Of a stretch of DNA of 64,000 nucleotides, positions 34,694-47,127 are shown in pieces. Under the pieces are notes generated by a model. That model saw only the letters and a program-made list of their open reading frames with translations. It did not search any database and had not been told where the DNA came from. The translations under genes were made by a program, and so were the position numbers. How positions within the stretch are numbered: the stretch's first letter is position 1; every line of letters starts with the position of its first letter. The stretch is from positions 25,697,001-25,761,000 of the forward strand of contig NC_089042.1 in the NCBI RefSeq assembly GCF_034140825.1, read 5' to 3'. The DNA comes from Oryza sativa Japonica Group (taxonomy: Eukaryota; Streptophyta; Magnoliopsida; Poales; Poaceae).

Positions 34694-37600
34694 ATGGAAG
34701 ACGCAGCATCAGAGGTGTTCATGGAAACAACCATTTGTTGTGCAGAAACACCAAGAGCTAGCCATTCATCTTCTTATCTGCAGCAATGTCACTCGAGAAG
34801 GTTAGCAAGCATACACAATCTTTTCAGCAGGCTGCTGATAAATTTTGTTCTTCTAGGCTCTTACAATTTTTGCAGAAAGCATTTGCGAGATAATAGCAGC
34901 TAGAAGAAAGCAGAATCGATTAATGTATAGATAAGCAGGGCAACTCTAATCGTTTTTATCAATGTCCAATATATTGTTCATCACCATTTGGTTGCATCAT
35001 AATTCAGAGGCAGCAGCATTTTGCTGCATCAAGCCTCCCTTTTTTTTCTGTGTTGCGGTGCTGTGTCATTTTCTACACCAACTCACTTGACAAACTGTCA
35101 GGTGAGACCGTGAGACATGTTACTGTAAATGATGTTGAAAGTTGCTCTTCTAGAAACAGCAAAATCCCCCTTTATTGTGAGCGTGAAGAAGAATAGCAAC
35201 GTACACAGTTGTACAAGCAAATCATCCAGCACACTATCTGTTCCTATTGTCTGCTATCTTTGACTACAAAACATCTGATTCACTATTCTCAGCTGCTTAG
35301 CTTTCAGTTTGTTTGAATGATTATTCTGATTAAGCAGCGTTCTTACTTTAGTTCTTGTATTTTCAGCGTTGTAAGCACACATGGAAATGTATTGGACATA
35401 TCGCCTCGACTCTCTTATCACAAACCTGTGGGTAATTTAAATTCCCTATTTTGTTAGTTATTTTGTTAATAACTTTTCCCCGGTGTCTTGTTTCAAATAA
35501 GCAAAAGTTACTACAAACTTAAATTACTACTTTCTTACTGAATTTTGCTTTAATGATATTATTTTCATGATTGTGCAGACAACCAACAAAGATAAGATGC
35601 TCCGCAGAAGATATTCTCTTAACCTGCCAGAGCATTTGCCTGAGCATCACGTGATTACAAGTGCAGAACAAAGTGAGAAAACCATATCAAAGGTTTGCTC
35701 CACATCCTCATAAGTTGCATAGTATTTCATGATCTCAAGGTCCTATTTGTTTCCAAAAGCTGAAGAAAAGCTGTTCAGTTCAGGTTTTATACCCGTACTT
35801 TTGTTCTAATCATCTTGCTTTTTTTCAAAATAACTTGAGGCCTTAAGAATAGTAACAAAGATCATGTGCCATAATAATGATACTCTGAAAACAGTGTTCC
35901 AACTTTAAAATTCAAAACGAAGTGAAAAGGCAAATGAAATTATAAACATTTAGTTATCGATATCTGATCACTGACCTTGTGGTTCCTGCAGTCTATTGCA
36001 GACTTAGTTTGGGAGATAGCAGCCCTTGAGGAGGAAGTTGTTCGCAAGGAACTGCATTTGCTTTCCCTCTACAGGGCAGCATTTGATCAACACCTAGGTG
36101 TATCCCCTCGTGTTTCTACCCAGGTACATGCCTTGCACCTTGGATGGATCAATTTTCAGAACTATACTGCACATAAATTCAGAGAGTATACAGTATATTT
36201 AGGTTTACAATCATGATCAGGTGGATCAAGAAATACACCATCAGAAAAGCAGAAAGAAAGCTGATGAAGGTGCCCTCCGATTGAGAAATATCAAGGAGTC
36301 AGCATCCTACAACTTGCCAACAGTATCAACAGTTTCAGATTCTAAACATGTATGAACAATCTCTTCTTTTAGTTCTTCTGATAAAACTTACCAGTTTGTG
36401 CCAGTTTCAGTTATATCTTTTTCCTCTTCAAAGTACAGGTTTTAGCTCAGGCACAAACATATGGTTTTCTGTCAAAATCTCTCAAACTGAGAAAATCTAT
36501 CTTTCATGTTTTTCACAGGGGCTGTCGAGATCATCTTCAGGACATTCTAGCCTTGCAAATTTCTTGAGTGCTTCAATCGCTGAATATGTGCCAAAGATCT
36601 CTTGCAAACTTTCGGAGGACATCGTAAGATGCATTTCTGCAGTATACTGCAAACTTGCAAGCCAGCCATCACAAAATTTGGCGGATTTTGAGACTTTATC
36701 AACTCCTTCATTCTCCTCTTCATCAAGTACATTTTCTTTAAAGCACCGTGTTGATAGTTGGAGTCCCCGATGCCATTACAATGTCAACACAAGCTCTGAC
36801 AAATATGATTCATTGAATGAGAAAAGTGAACAATACAATGGGATGATAATATGCCCAAGGATATATATGGATGCAGAAAAGTTTGAATATGCCTCTAAAA
36901 TGCTAGAGACTGTCAGGTAAGCAACTCTGCAATAAAGAAATCCTATAAAGCAGGAAATGCTATTTATTTACTTATGTTCACTTTTTTTTAATCTCAGATC
37001 GCTGATAAAACGACTTGAGAAAATTGACCCAACAAAAATGGCACATGAAGAGCAGCTCTGTTTTTGGATCAACATCCACAACGCTTTGGTGATGCATGTA
37101 TGCATAGTAGTCATAACATTTTTTTTTTATGACTGACAACAGTTGTCACCTTCGCTATGTTCTACACTTCAGTGTTAAACCCAGAATGCATGCACACCTA
37201 ACCCGCAGTATTTTCTGAAATATAACAGGCTTTTATGGCTTATGGACTTCAGGAGAAACGCATGAAAAACACAGACATGATTCTGAAGGTACACAACTAT
37301 CAAATTTGAACAATGATACTGTCATCATTTGAAATGTTTTGATATATCTTACATACTTGAACAATCTGTTGTCAGGCTGCATATAATGTGGGTGGGCTTT
37401 CAGTAAACGCCCAAATTATCCAGAACTCAATTATTGGATGCCAATCCCATCGCACTTCAGTGGTATGGTTTACACCTGCACAATATTTTCCACCAATAAT
37501 ACAAAGACAAACACATTTGAGGAAAGAAACTAACAAAATAATTGACATGCAGTGGGTACGGACTCTATTTACTCCACTGAAAAAATCGGCATCAGGGAGC

Positions 37601-38054
37601 TCCATACATCCATATGCTCTTCATCCTCCAGAGCCACTTGCTCATTTTGCTCTTTCCACTGGAGCAATTTCAGATCCACCTGTAAGCAGAATAGATATGC
37701 TAAAATTTTGTCTGCAAAGTGATCACAATATTCTTACTGTAAAAAGTTCTGCAGGTGAGGCTGTACACTGCCAAGAAAGTGAATCATCAACTGGATCAAG
37801 CCAGGACTGAGTTCATTCAAGCTAGTGTCATAGTCAGAAAGCAGACAATCTTCCTACCTAAAGTTCTCCATCATTATGCGAAGGATGCTGCTCTCGAGTT
37901 GCCTGACTTGGTTGAGATGGCATGTGAGATCATGCCTGAAGCTCAACAAAAGGAAATCAGACAATGTCTTCGGAGAAGAATAGACAAGTGTGTTGAGTGG
38001 ATCCCCTTCAAATCATCTTTCAGATATACTATACATAGGAGTTTGGCTGAGTAG
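34694..38054 (+). CDS. DUF547 protein with MIP1-type leucine zipper, eleven coding exons
   Basis: The function is unknown. The family joins an N-terminal 'ternary complex factor MIP1' zipper to a DUF547 domain and is plant-wide. Exons: 34694-34800, 35367-35427, 35579-35692, 35992-36123, 36221-36349, 36519-36916, 36998-37097, 37229-37288, 37376-37462, 37553-37681 and 37755-38054. They are in phase and give 538 residues. The zipper is around 95-125 (DLVWEIAALEEEVVRKELHL). DUF547 runs from about 310 to 450 (LCFWINIHNALVMH, AAYNVGGLSVNAQIIQNSI, HPPEPLAHFALSTGA). Exon 2 uses the weaker donor GTGGGT, because the other choice breaks the frame. The 90-bp intron between exons 9 and 10 is itself open. 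A leader intron (about 34560-34663) is likely. The gene converges with the mTERF gene. Confidence 0.87.
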
Positions 38055-38468
38055 GCACTGTTTTCCCACTTTCCCCAATTGTGCTTGTAAGTAATGAACA
38101 AATAACAAATGATTGGTGTATATGTGTAGTGTAAATAGGTGATTGTGATAGCTTCCAAGGATAGGAATGCTGTAGTAATGTCTTCCCCTTACTGCTGTAG
38201 TGGTACAACTCACTTGGGCATTTCAACTGAGAAGAGCATGCCGACAAGAAAATTCATATGCTTTGCATTGCTTTCTCTTCTGCGAATTGATGCAAGGTTA
38301 TACATTAATCATGACACTGAAAGAGGCAAATTTGCACTTGACATTCCAGAAAACACCCAGTAAAGCAAAATGCTTTGAATTCTCGATGTCCAAAATGCTA
38401 GTACAAAAGGAAAAACTTTCACCTGAAAAATAAACATGCTACATGGGAACTGAAGAGAGGATGCATGC

Positions 38469-39470
38469 CTAAACTGCTGCAAGCAAACCAAATTTCATGG
38501 CAAACTTCTTCTGATTACAGTCAAGCATCTCACTGAGGCTGCACCTTGAATTCATCTGCTTGAGCACCTTGTGGCGGTACTCCAGGCTCCTCTTGAGACC
38601 ATGGCGAAAGAACTGGGGGTAATCCACCACCTCACCCATGTCCCGCCCCATTTCTTCAACAAGGAACTTCATCCTAGGCTCCAGGCAATGCTTGACACTC
38701 TTGATGAGAACAGGAGGGTATCCAGCCACCAATGCCATGACCTGATCCTTGCTGAAACCGCAGCTCTGTAAGAACGCCAAATTGGGCCGCAGAATCTTAT
38801 CGACATCTCGCGACAAAATATCAGGAAAACTCATGATCACCCTCTGAAGATTTGACCCCTCAAGCCCGACCGCCGACTTGAGGAACTCGGCAGTAGGACG
38901 AAGGCGCTTGTCAACACTGTAACCCATGATGTAGGGCTCCTTTGCCATGATCTTGCCGATCATACCCTCCTTGTCAATGCCAAGGCCAACGAGGAAGTTG
39001 ACGGTCTGCGAGAACTTGGCCTCAATGCTGTAGCTGATGAGGCGCGGGTTGACCATGAGCAGCTTGGCGAGCTGCTTCTCAGAGATGCCAAGCGTCTGGA
39101 AGAAGGCGAGGAGAGGGCAGAGCTTCTCCTCCACGCTGTGGAACAGTATCTGGGGGAACTTGACAATGGCCTGCGCAACCTCGCCGGGCTTAGCCTGCAG
39201 CGTGGTGAGGCACTGCACCGTGGGGACGAGCTTGTCGTCGACGGACAGGGTGAGCACCTTGGGGCACTTGGTGACCACGTACCGGAGCTTCCGCCGCTCG
39301 ATCTTGACGACGTTCAGGAGGTAGTCCCACACCCCGGAGGCCTCGCCGGCGTCAAGGCCGTGAAGGTTCTTGCACCGTCTCGACATCCGCCCGATGGCCT
39401 CCTCGTCGAACCCCTTCTCCCTCAGCCACTGCGTCAGGCTCCCGGCATTGCTGCTCCCACCACTCGCCAT
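38469..39470 (-). CDS. mTERF family protein, similar to Arabidopsis mTERF6
   Basis: mTERF proteins bind nucleic acid in mitochondria or chloroplasts and act in transcription termination or RNA maturation. The coding sequence is one exon of 333 residues, starting at the first ATG of the frame (MASGGSSNAG). About eight mTERF repeats can be seen, with the FP.IL/YP.VL signature recurring (KCPKVLTLSVDDKL, KFPQILFHSVEEKL, VNPRLISYSIEAKF, SFPDILSRDVDKIL, GYPPVLIKSVKHCL, DYPQFFRHGLKRSL). The overall likeness is to PDE191/mTERF6, as I recall it. A clear long transit peptide is not evident. A leader intron (39484-39710) is likely: GTGAGT follows AACAAG on the minus strand, and GAGCAG lies just before the start. 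TGGGCY motifs lie in the promoter. Confidence 0.9.
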   Translation of the reverse strand: MASGGSSNAGSLTQWLREKGFDEEAIGRMSRRCKNLHGLDAGEASGVWDYLLNVVKIERRKLRYVVTKCPKVLTLSVDDKLVPTVQCLTTLQAKPGEVAQAIVKFPQILFHSVEEKLCPLLAFFQTLGISEKQLAKLLMVNPRLISYSIEAKFSQTVNFLVGLGIDKEGMIGKIMAKEPYIMGYSVDKRLRPTAEFLKSAVGLEGSNLQRVIMSFPDILSRDVDKILRPNLAFLQSCGFSKDQVMALVAGYPPVLIKSVKHCLEPRMKFLVEEMGRDMGEVVDYPQFFRHGLKRSLEYRHKVLKQMNSRCSLSEMLDCNQKKFAMKFGLLAAV

Positions 39471-39891
39471 TGGACGACCTCCTCTGCTCAACAACCATAA
39501 AAAAATCCCTCAAATTTCTCAGCGTGTGTTCGGACATCTAGTGCACTCAGTGCAAACGGTACCCTAGCGTACTCAATCAATCAAGAAACTATCCATTGCG
39601 GCAATTCATCGAACAGGTGCAGTGCAGGTCGCCAACGAAACCAGAAATCATCCAAGCAAACCTGGGTGCAAGAATGGAAGTGAGGCAGGATGTCAAAGAT
39701 TGGGACTCACCTTGTTGATCCAGACCGAGGGAAGGCAGCAGAAACCAGGAACTGGTCGTGTAGGCGGGGAGGAGGAAGGCGAAGGGGATAAGAGGAGAGA
39801 AGAAGATGAGGAGGAACCTGAGCAAGCGAGTGCGCTAAAAACGGCTTATCTCTATGACTTTGTCCTCCTGCTTGATTACGTCTCGGAATCT

Positions 39892-39916
39892 TGGGCCGAG
39901 ATAAGGCCCATGGGCT
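39892..39916 (-). promoter_or_regulatory. Cluster of three TGGGCY (site II) motifs
   Basis: TGGGCC (39892-39897), GGCCCA (39905-39910) and TGGGCT (39911-39916) lie within 25 bp, about 180-200 bp upstream of the mTERF leader-intron donor. Site II elements are bound by TCP factors and are common in promoters of organelle-protein and ribosomal genes. That the cluster drives the mTERF gene is inferred from its place. Confidence 0.6.
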
Positions 39917-40371
39917 CAGATCGATCAGCGAGTCATGCTTTTGGTCATGTTTAAACCTCCTCCCTATTACTCTCTCAAAAAAAAAAAAACCCTCCCTCTG
40001 GTCAAAAATATTTTTTTAAAAAAAAATTATACTACAGTAGTTGCAGTTAAATCTTCTTAATTTTAAACATAGCTCCATCCATTTTTAAGTAGCAGTCAAC
40101 AGAATTAGTCATCATCCAACTTTGACTACTCCTGGGAAAAGAAAAGCAAATACTTAAAAGATGTCATGTTTACTAAGTGTATTGTATCTTAGACACGAGT
40201 ATGAAATTTTGTGCATCGTCCTCATTAACTAACAAGCGGTCGAAATAAAATACTACGGAGTAATAGTCACCACTAACAATAATCTGAACGAGATAATATT
40301 TTTTTAAAATTTATGTTTTGGATACACGAACAATACGATTAACGTTTTCTCAACAAGTTATAAATCTTCTA

Positions 40372-40514
40372 CTTCCTCCGTTTCACAATGTAAGTCATTC
40401 TAGTATTTCCCACATTTATATTGATGTTAATGAAACTTAAATAGATGTAGTTTCATTAACATCAATATGAATGTGGGAAATAATAGAATGACTTATATTG
40501 TGAAACGGAGGGAG
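40372..40514. mobile_element. Stowaway MITE
   Basis: Ends CTTCCTCCGTTTCACAATGTAAG and CTTATATTGTGAAACGGAGGGAG, flanked by TA (40370-40371 and 40515-40516). It is 143 bp and lies just downstream of the reductase gene. Confidence 0.92.
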
Positions 40515-40669
40515 TATAATACATAATCATCTCCACTTCTTCAGTAGCGCACAACCTTCTCTGACACAGAGACACATTTTTCCTGTGTGCAACTGATGAT
40601 TCTAGCTACAGCTTCATCTTCGTCGGGGCATACCCAATTTCTGAATTCTGATAAATTTGTCGTCAATTG

Positions 40670-42269
40670 TCATGGTACGCTGTTCAGCAGGTAGCCGTGA
40701 GCTCTGAGCGAGTCGACGGCGTCGTCGAACATCTCCTCCACATCTCTGAACTTCATGCCCAGCTCCCTCACCTTGGCCGTGCTGAAACCATAAGTCTGCT
40801 CCCCGTAAACGCACGGCAAACTACAGAGAAATCCCAAGACAATGTCATCTTCAGAAACACAGACACAAACCAATGAATCGATCAATCAGCAGAAAAAAAA
40901 AAGTTCCATTTCGCCGGAGTTCTTGACCTCTTTGGGATGGGGTACGAAGGGAATCGCCTAGCGAGCAAGGTGACCAGTTCGTTGACGTCCAGGACAGCCG
41001 AGTTGCAGATGTACCTCCCGGCTGCACGGGGTGTCTCGTAGAGCAGGATGTGGCAGCTCGCGACATCGTCGATGTGGACGTACCCCATCCTCCCGTACAT
41101 GGTGAACTTCGTTGTCTCACCTGCAATGCGATTTCATGGACATTCACTCAGAGGACTGAATGCAGAGAGCGTCTTTGTAGAAGTGTTTCTGAAAGATTAC
41201 GCTCCGTTGAAATGCAAGAGTTTCATATGAGACAGTTCATGATTCTAACTGAAATCGAAGAAAATTCTTCGTATTCACGGTTGCGTTTCATGTACCTTGG
41301 AATAGGCCGAGGACATCGGTGGTAGTGGGACTTAATTCATGAGACAGATTGGGTCCAACCACGAAGGTTGGAAGAACAGCCACAAGGTCGATGCCGTTCT
41401 CCTTGGCGAACTCCCAGGCTGCCTTCTCTGCAAGTGTCTTGGCAATGGCGTACCATATCTATGTACAAAGATAGATGTTCAGAGCAGCTGAAACAATGCC
41501 AAAAACCTGCAAATGTATATATCGGATTGTGCTCTGTTCACCTGGAGACTCTCGCAGAACTCCATGGAGCTCCATGATGTCTCATCCAGCAACACGTTGG
41601 GTGGCAGATCAGCTTCATCTTTGAGCCTCACGGTTGATGATGAAGAGGTGAGGACTACCCTCTTGAGGGATGGGTTCTTCTTGCATGATCTCAGAACGTT
41701 CAGGGTGCCGTTTATCGCTGAATCAAGCACTGCTGCCTACAAATGAAGTAGCATCACATCTGTTAAAAGTTAAAACCTACAACCAGATGGCATCTTAAAT
41801 CTGAATTCCAAGATAAAAAGGAGAGTCGCATAATTGCAGGGTGAAAGTGGTCTTCACAGTTAGTGTAGCATGCCTTGCTGGAGTCAGTTTCGGTGATGAC
41901 AGGTGATGCAGTATGGAAGACACCCTCACAAGCCATCACAGCATCATCAAAGCTCCCTTCTTCCAAGAGGTCAGCTCTCACAAGCTCCAGCCTTTCCTTT
42001 GCACCTGTTAAATTCCACAGGTGCCCTACTTTCTTGTGATTGCCTGCCAAAGTAACCAAAAACAGAAATTTAAACTCAAATTAACAAGTCCATCCATCAC
42101 CATGAAACAAGTAAACTGAACTCAATTAGAACAGAATGAAAGATGGACCTGGGTCTCTGACTGTCCCAAGAACATGATACCCTGACTCAAGAAGTCGCTT
42201 CACAAGCCAAGAGGCAACATAGCCAGAAGCCCCAGTGACACACACCTTGCCCTTGGTAGTGTTCTCCAT
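40670..42269 (-). CDS. NADPH-dependent reductase, CCR/DFR-like extended SDR
   Basis: Members reduce CoA thioesters, ketones or aldehydes with NADPH in phenylpropanoid and related pathways. Six exons (42269-42149, 42043-41874, 41736-41542, 41458-41296, 41120-40928, 40820-40670) are in phase and give 330 residues. TGASGYVA (12-19) is the nucleotide-binding loop. Ser in TSSSS (127-131) and Y165-xxx-K169 (WYAIAK) are the catalytic residues. True cinnamoyl-CoA reductases have NWYCYGK here, so this is a CCR-like enzyme of unknown substrate. Exon 2 ends at a GC donor (AAG|GCATGC); the next GT in the sequence would bring a stop. The start chosen is MENTTKGKV, the first ATG in frame. A broken copy lies at 47888-48466. 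Confidence 0.9.
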
Positions 42270-42936
42270 TCTCCCAAGCTGAAACTGGAATTGCTCCTGA
42301 AATTTCACCCTCGAGATCTTTATATGAACTGTGAAAGTATGTATTAGGAGTACAAAAGGCAGAAAAAAAAAGTATACTAAAATGTCACTCCCTTTTGGTG
42401 ATTATATTTGGCAGGTAGAGAGTAGGATAGATTTCACAACGGCCTGTGAGGTTCACAGCTTCTTCATGCTGAAGCAACAACTCTATAAAACAGTTCTTAG
42501 CTAGGACTAACTTTCAACACATACTCGATGACTCGATGTGACTAGTTGTGCAATGCAGAAGAGAGTTTATTTCATGGATAACTTATACTGATTACATTCG
42601 GATGAATGGCATTTACTGTAGCTCAACCAAAATTACCACAACAACAAAAGAATTACAGTCTTAATGTACACAAAAATGAGGGGGAGACAAACTCCCTGAA
42701 GAGTTTGAGTACGCAAAATGGATGTTATACACTTGGCTGTCCCCTAGGAACCTCTCCTCGATTTAGAGTAGATCCCAAATGCTAGGAGGTAAGGAGGAAC
42801 AATGAGGAAGACATGTATATCTGGAGATAAGCTTTGATTGCAGCACAGATGTTCCCTTCAATAGGCAGCTGTCGCTGGCAAAACTCTACAAACTGTAACA
42901 AGCATGGTGGCATGCAAGTACTGTCGAAGTTTGCTT

Positions 42937-45900
42937 CTAGGGGGATAGACCGAAAGAAGACGCAATTTCTAGCAAGTGCTGCCCTGTTGAATTGGTTATG
43001 AATACTATAGGGACTACAGGCTGAAACATGATTTCGTTGTCGTCCAGTTCAAGGTCATAGCATGTTTTTAGTTCCATTGCTTTAGATTCTGCAGCTTCAG
43101 CTTCTTTCCGCAGAACCTCAACCTCTTCGCTATCGTCTGTTTCAGTTGCAGCAGTCAATTCTGCTCTAGCAGCAGCAGCATCCAACCTGAGTCTTTTGTA
43201 ACTTGTCATGGCTGATTCTTTTTCTTTGAGTATAATAAGCCCTTCGCATTCCTGTATTTTGTCAGTGGTAGCTGTGATATCCTTTTCGATTACCTCCAGA
43301 TCAGTAGCAGCTTTCTCAAGTTTAGCATGAAGTTCTTCCTTTTCAGAGTAAAGCGCTTTAGCCTCAGCAGCTATCCTTCCAGCTTCCTTGAAATTCCTTG
43401 CAGCGGCAGCAACTCTCTTTTCAGCCTCTAGTTCAGGGCCCCTTTTGTCAATAAAGCTCAATTTCTGCTTAAATGTAGCTATATCTTGCTGAATGACAGC
43501 CTTCCTTGAAGATATCTCCTGCAAGTCATCAAACTCAATAAGTACATAAAAATATTTGTGTTCTTACTTACACGGTGTCCTCTAAAAATTAAACATGATG
43601 ATCTTTTTTATCAACATGAAAAAGGATTAATGTACCTGAAGACTGATTCTTGCATCTGATGTTTGTTGCCTGAGCACTTGGATATCTTGCAAAATTTCCT
43701 CCTCCATTTTTAACAACCCAATTCTGTCCTCCCTTGACTTCAAAATTGACGATGCAAGCTTCCTTCTGATATCTACTGACTGCTGGCAAGCTTTTGCTTC
43801 AGAGGAACAATCATTGATAATTTCCCGTAATTTTGAGTCTTTCTGTTCTGATAAGGAGATGAAACTATCAATTTCATTCTTTTTTAGGGCAAGTGCTTGA
43901 GCCTCTGAGTCCATTTTAGTTTGTGCTTCCTGAAGGGTTTTGAGCTTTAGATCAATATCTGTCTGGGATCCATAAAATCTGGAGACAACGGCAGTGATCC
44001 TTTCTTGAACCTCCTGGATCTGAGCATTGTTTTCAGCTATCTCTGCTTCTTTCAACCTTACCAATTTCAGGAGCTCAGTTAACTCCTCTGCAAGGGTATC
44101 CCCTTTCTTACTCAGCATGTCCTTTTCTCTTTTGTCATCTTCAACCAGATGTTCTATCGAATCTTCCAATCCTGAACGTGCTGCCAAAACCAATTCACTT
44201 TCTACTTCCGTCTCTAGTTTCTTTGTTTCTAGCAATTCCATTGATTCTCGCCACCCTTCTATTTCTTTCAATGATATTTCTTCTGCCTCCTTGCTTGCTG
44301 AATCAGTGTGATCAGTAGCATCCTAAAAAACAGAGTTTTAATGTTGATAAGTAATAATCAACTAGAAGAACAGAACACAATGCACTGATACTTTGAAGCA
44401 TACAGGGCTGCTTTTTATCACTCAGGTTTAACTTACAAACTTAAGCTAAAATTTCTTTTCACGGCATTTTCAGTTTTTTATGTACTTACTACTACAGTCT
44501 ATAGTTCATGATGATCAGATGCAATGCCACAAGACAACTTTTGTAGGAGAATATGACAACTGTGCAAATGAATTTATGACATAGTGGCCAAAATATTCAG
44601 CATAGACTAGGATATCTGGAAAATGAAGCCTTATTGCCTTATTGGACCATGCGTTTAAAATGTATTCTGCAATGATTCATTACTAAGCACTTAGAATTAG
44701 GTCATGCTTGAATAGCTATTTGAAAATATTAGAGTTCAAGTAGGGAAACTTCAGGTTTGGTATCGGTTTCCAAGCAATGGTTGCTTGCAGGGGAGCCTGG
44801 ATTCCAGGAAGTACATATCTTGTCAAGAGTCCAGACCTCAGAGTCTCATGCAAAGTGCGTAAGAAGAAATTCAGCTAAATTACCTTTGCAAAATGCTCCA
44901 GGAGTGAAGCAGCTTCCTCCTCTGCGGCAATGCGGGAATCCAGCACATCCTGCAATTCCAAATCCACCGAATCATAATTGAGCTCCGCATCACGCAGCGC
45001 TGTCAACAACCGATCCTTGTCCTTCTCCAATGCCGCAAGGGAGTCGCTGATCTTCTCGGCCCTCTCAAAGTCCTCGGCCTCGCACGCCTCTTCAAGCTCC
45101 CTCTCCAAATCCTTGTGCCTGGATGCCGCAGAGCCCACGTCCTCCGCAACCTTTCGCCGCCTACCAGCCAACTGCCTCCTCTTGGCAGCCACAGCAGTGG
45201 CTCTCTGCTGGATAGACTCGAGCTTGCCGGAGATTTGGGATCTAAGAAGAGCCAATCTCTCCTCAATCCCCATTGCTTCAGCCCCAGCACCTCCATCCTC
45301 CTCCAATTCACCATCCTCTTCTTTCACATGAAGAGAATTCTCATCCGGATCCACCACCGCTACCGCTGCAGCCTGCTCAACGCCATTATCAAGGTGTTCG
45401 AGGTGGTGGACTGGGATGGTCGGAGCGGATTGATGATGCATCGAAGCATCGGGGAGGACGCTGCCATGGATTACACTAGCGGTAGCAGCTGCGGTGGCGG
45501 TCGTAGCAGCAATTGCAACGGCAGGAGGGGAAGGAGGCGCGGGTTGAGGCGAGCGGCCATACCCGATGCGCACGGCCCTCTTCTTCTTGCGGAGCGACGA
45601 GGAGGCCGAGGAGGACGCCTGCCGGGCCAGAACGGCGACGGGTGCAGCCGGAGCCGGCACCGGCGAGGGGGGCGCGGCGGCGGAGTGGTCCTGATCTTGA
45701 CCTTGGTGGGCGCCGCTCAGGTCGACGGGGGACTGCGGGGACAGGAGGGTGAGATCGGAGAACAGGTCCTCATCCAGAGGCGGCGGCGGCTGCTGCTGGG
45801 AGGCCGCCCCGTCAGCTCCGGCGACGGCGGCATCGTCGCGAGGGGTGGGCGGCTTGGGGTCGGGGGCCTCGGCGACGGGCGGCGCGGGATCGGGATCGAC

Positions 45901-45987
45901 GGAGAGGGACGGGGTGAAGAGGACCATCCCCTCGAAGAGCGAGTCCCCATCGCCGCCGCCGCCGCCGCCGCCGTCGTGGGACTCCAT
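42937..45987 (-). CDS. Long coiled-coil protein with UVR-like motif, function unknown
   Basis: I do not recognise a named gene. Three exons (45987-44884, 44322-43636, 43518-42937) join in phase to 790 residues. The first 250 residues are low-complexity: a Gly run near residue 5-12, Pro/Ala-rich stretches and a basic patch RKKKRAVRIGYG that could be a nuclear signal. From about 255 to the end the chain is mostly heptad-like coiled coil rich in Glu, Lys, Ala and Leu. A segment near 298-330 (EACEAEDFERAEKISD...LEKDKDRL) fits the UVR pattern of paired acidic/basic helices. Such proteins often serve as scaffolds or tethers, but that is a guess. The start is MESHDGG, because no ATG precedes it in frame. 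Confidence 0.85.
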
Positions 45988-47117
45988 CGGCGGCGAGGTG
46001 ACGTGTCGGGGAAGAAGACGAAGACGAGAAGAGGGTGGAGTGGGAAGAGGAGTAGCAATGGATGCCACTGCTTAGATCAATTTAGAATTTTAAGATGATC
46101 AAAATTTGGGTTGATCTGTTCGATTTGTCGCGTTGCAGCGAGGAGAAGAGGAGGATTAGAGAAGAGAATGGAGAGAAAAAGGGATGGATTAGAGGATGAA
46201 CTTTCTGCGTGATCTCTCCTCTTTTCGGCGAGAATTTGTTTAGAAAATGCCAAACGATCCAGACGTGTAAAGTAGAGCACGACGATCATGTGCAGTATTT
46301 CTACGCGAGTACCGTATTAACGTATTTCTCAAATAGTTTACATATTATTCAAATTAGAATTTGGAATGCCGAATTTGCTACGAATTTGGGGGATTTGAGA
46401 CTTTGGTGCATATGGGCTGAAGCCCAGTCCAAGATGTATATTATGTGCAGTAACTCATGTCTTATGAATTCGTCTACCTAGGGAGCATCATTTTAAGAAG
46501 ATTGGAAAATATCTTGTTTTTCACGCCCACAATTTCTGAACTTCTAAAGGGTCTTTTTTTTAGAAAATTATATACAAAAGTTACTTTAAAAAAACTTATT
46601 AATCTATTTTTAGTTTAAATTAATTAATCCCACATCGTTTTACCTCTAATCATCTTTACTCAAACACTCACTCATAATGTGTTGTGCCTATATGCCTTCT
46701 CTTACTCCAAAAGAATATCATGGTTTTGCCATAAATTAGGCTCCCCTAATGACCAGGGTGTTGACACTAAATTATGCCGCCACACCTTAAACATCTTGCG
46801 TGCAACCCACAGCGGCATCTGAAAACCCATCGCCGCAAAAAAGATAGATATCATCGAACGAACACTCGAAAAAAAAACCCGTTATGGTGAACACACGTCG
46901 ATTTGTCCTAGGTTCGATAAGCCAATTAGCATATCCTCAAACACCGAAAAGGCGAGAACCGATAAACAATTTAGGGACTAGAGAGTGAATAAACTTATGG
47001 TACAAGTAGTAAGAAGGAGAAAGATGTATACATATAGAGATAGGGGTAATAAATTTATTTTGAGAACTGATTGGTGGTTGTCTTAAGAATGAAGTGTCCA
47101 AACTTATGTTGGTGTGT
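45988..47117. other. Promoter region and intergenic
   Basis: Upstream of the coiled-coil gene the leader is rich in GAGAAGAGGAGG (about 46130-46200). Beyond 46300 the DNA is AT-rich, with no gene or repeat that I can delimit. Confidence 0.5.
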
Positions 47118-47127
47118 CATGAATTAA

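Noticed and set aside
45115-46098. 327-residue plus-strand frame
   Set aside because: It is the antisense shadow of exon 1 of the coiled-coil gene, caused by GC-rich codons.
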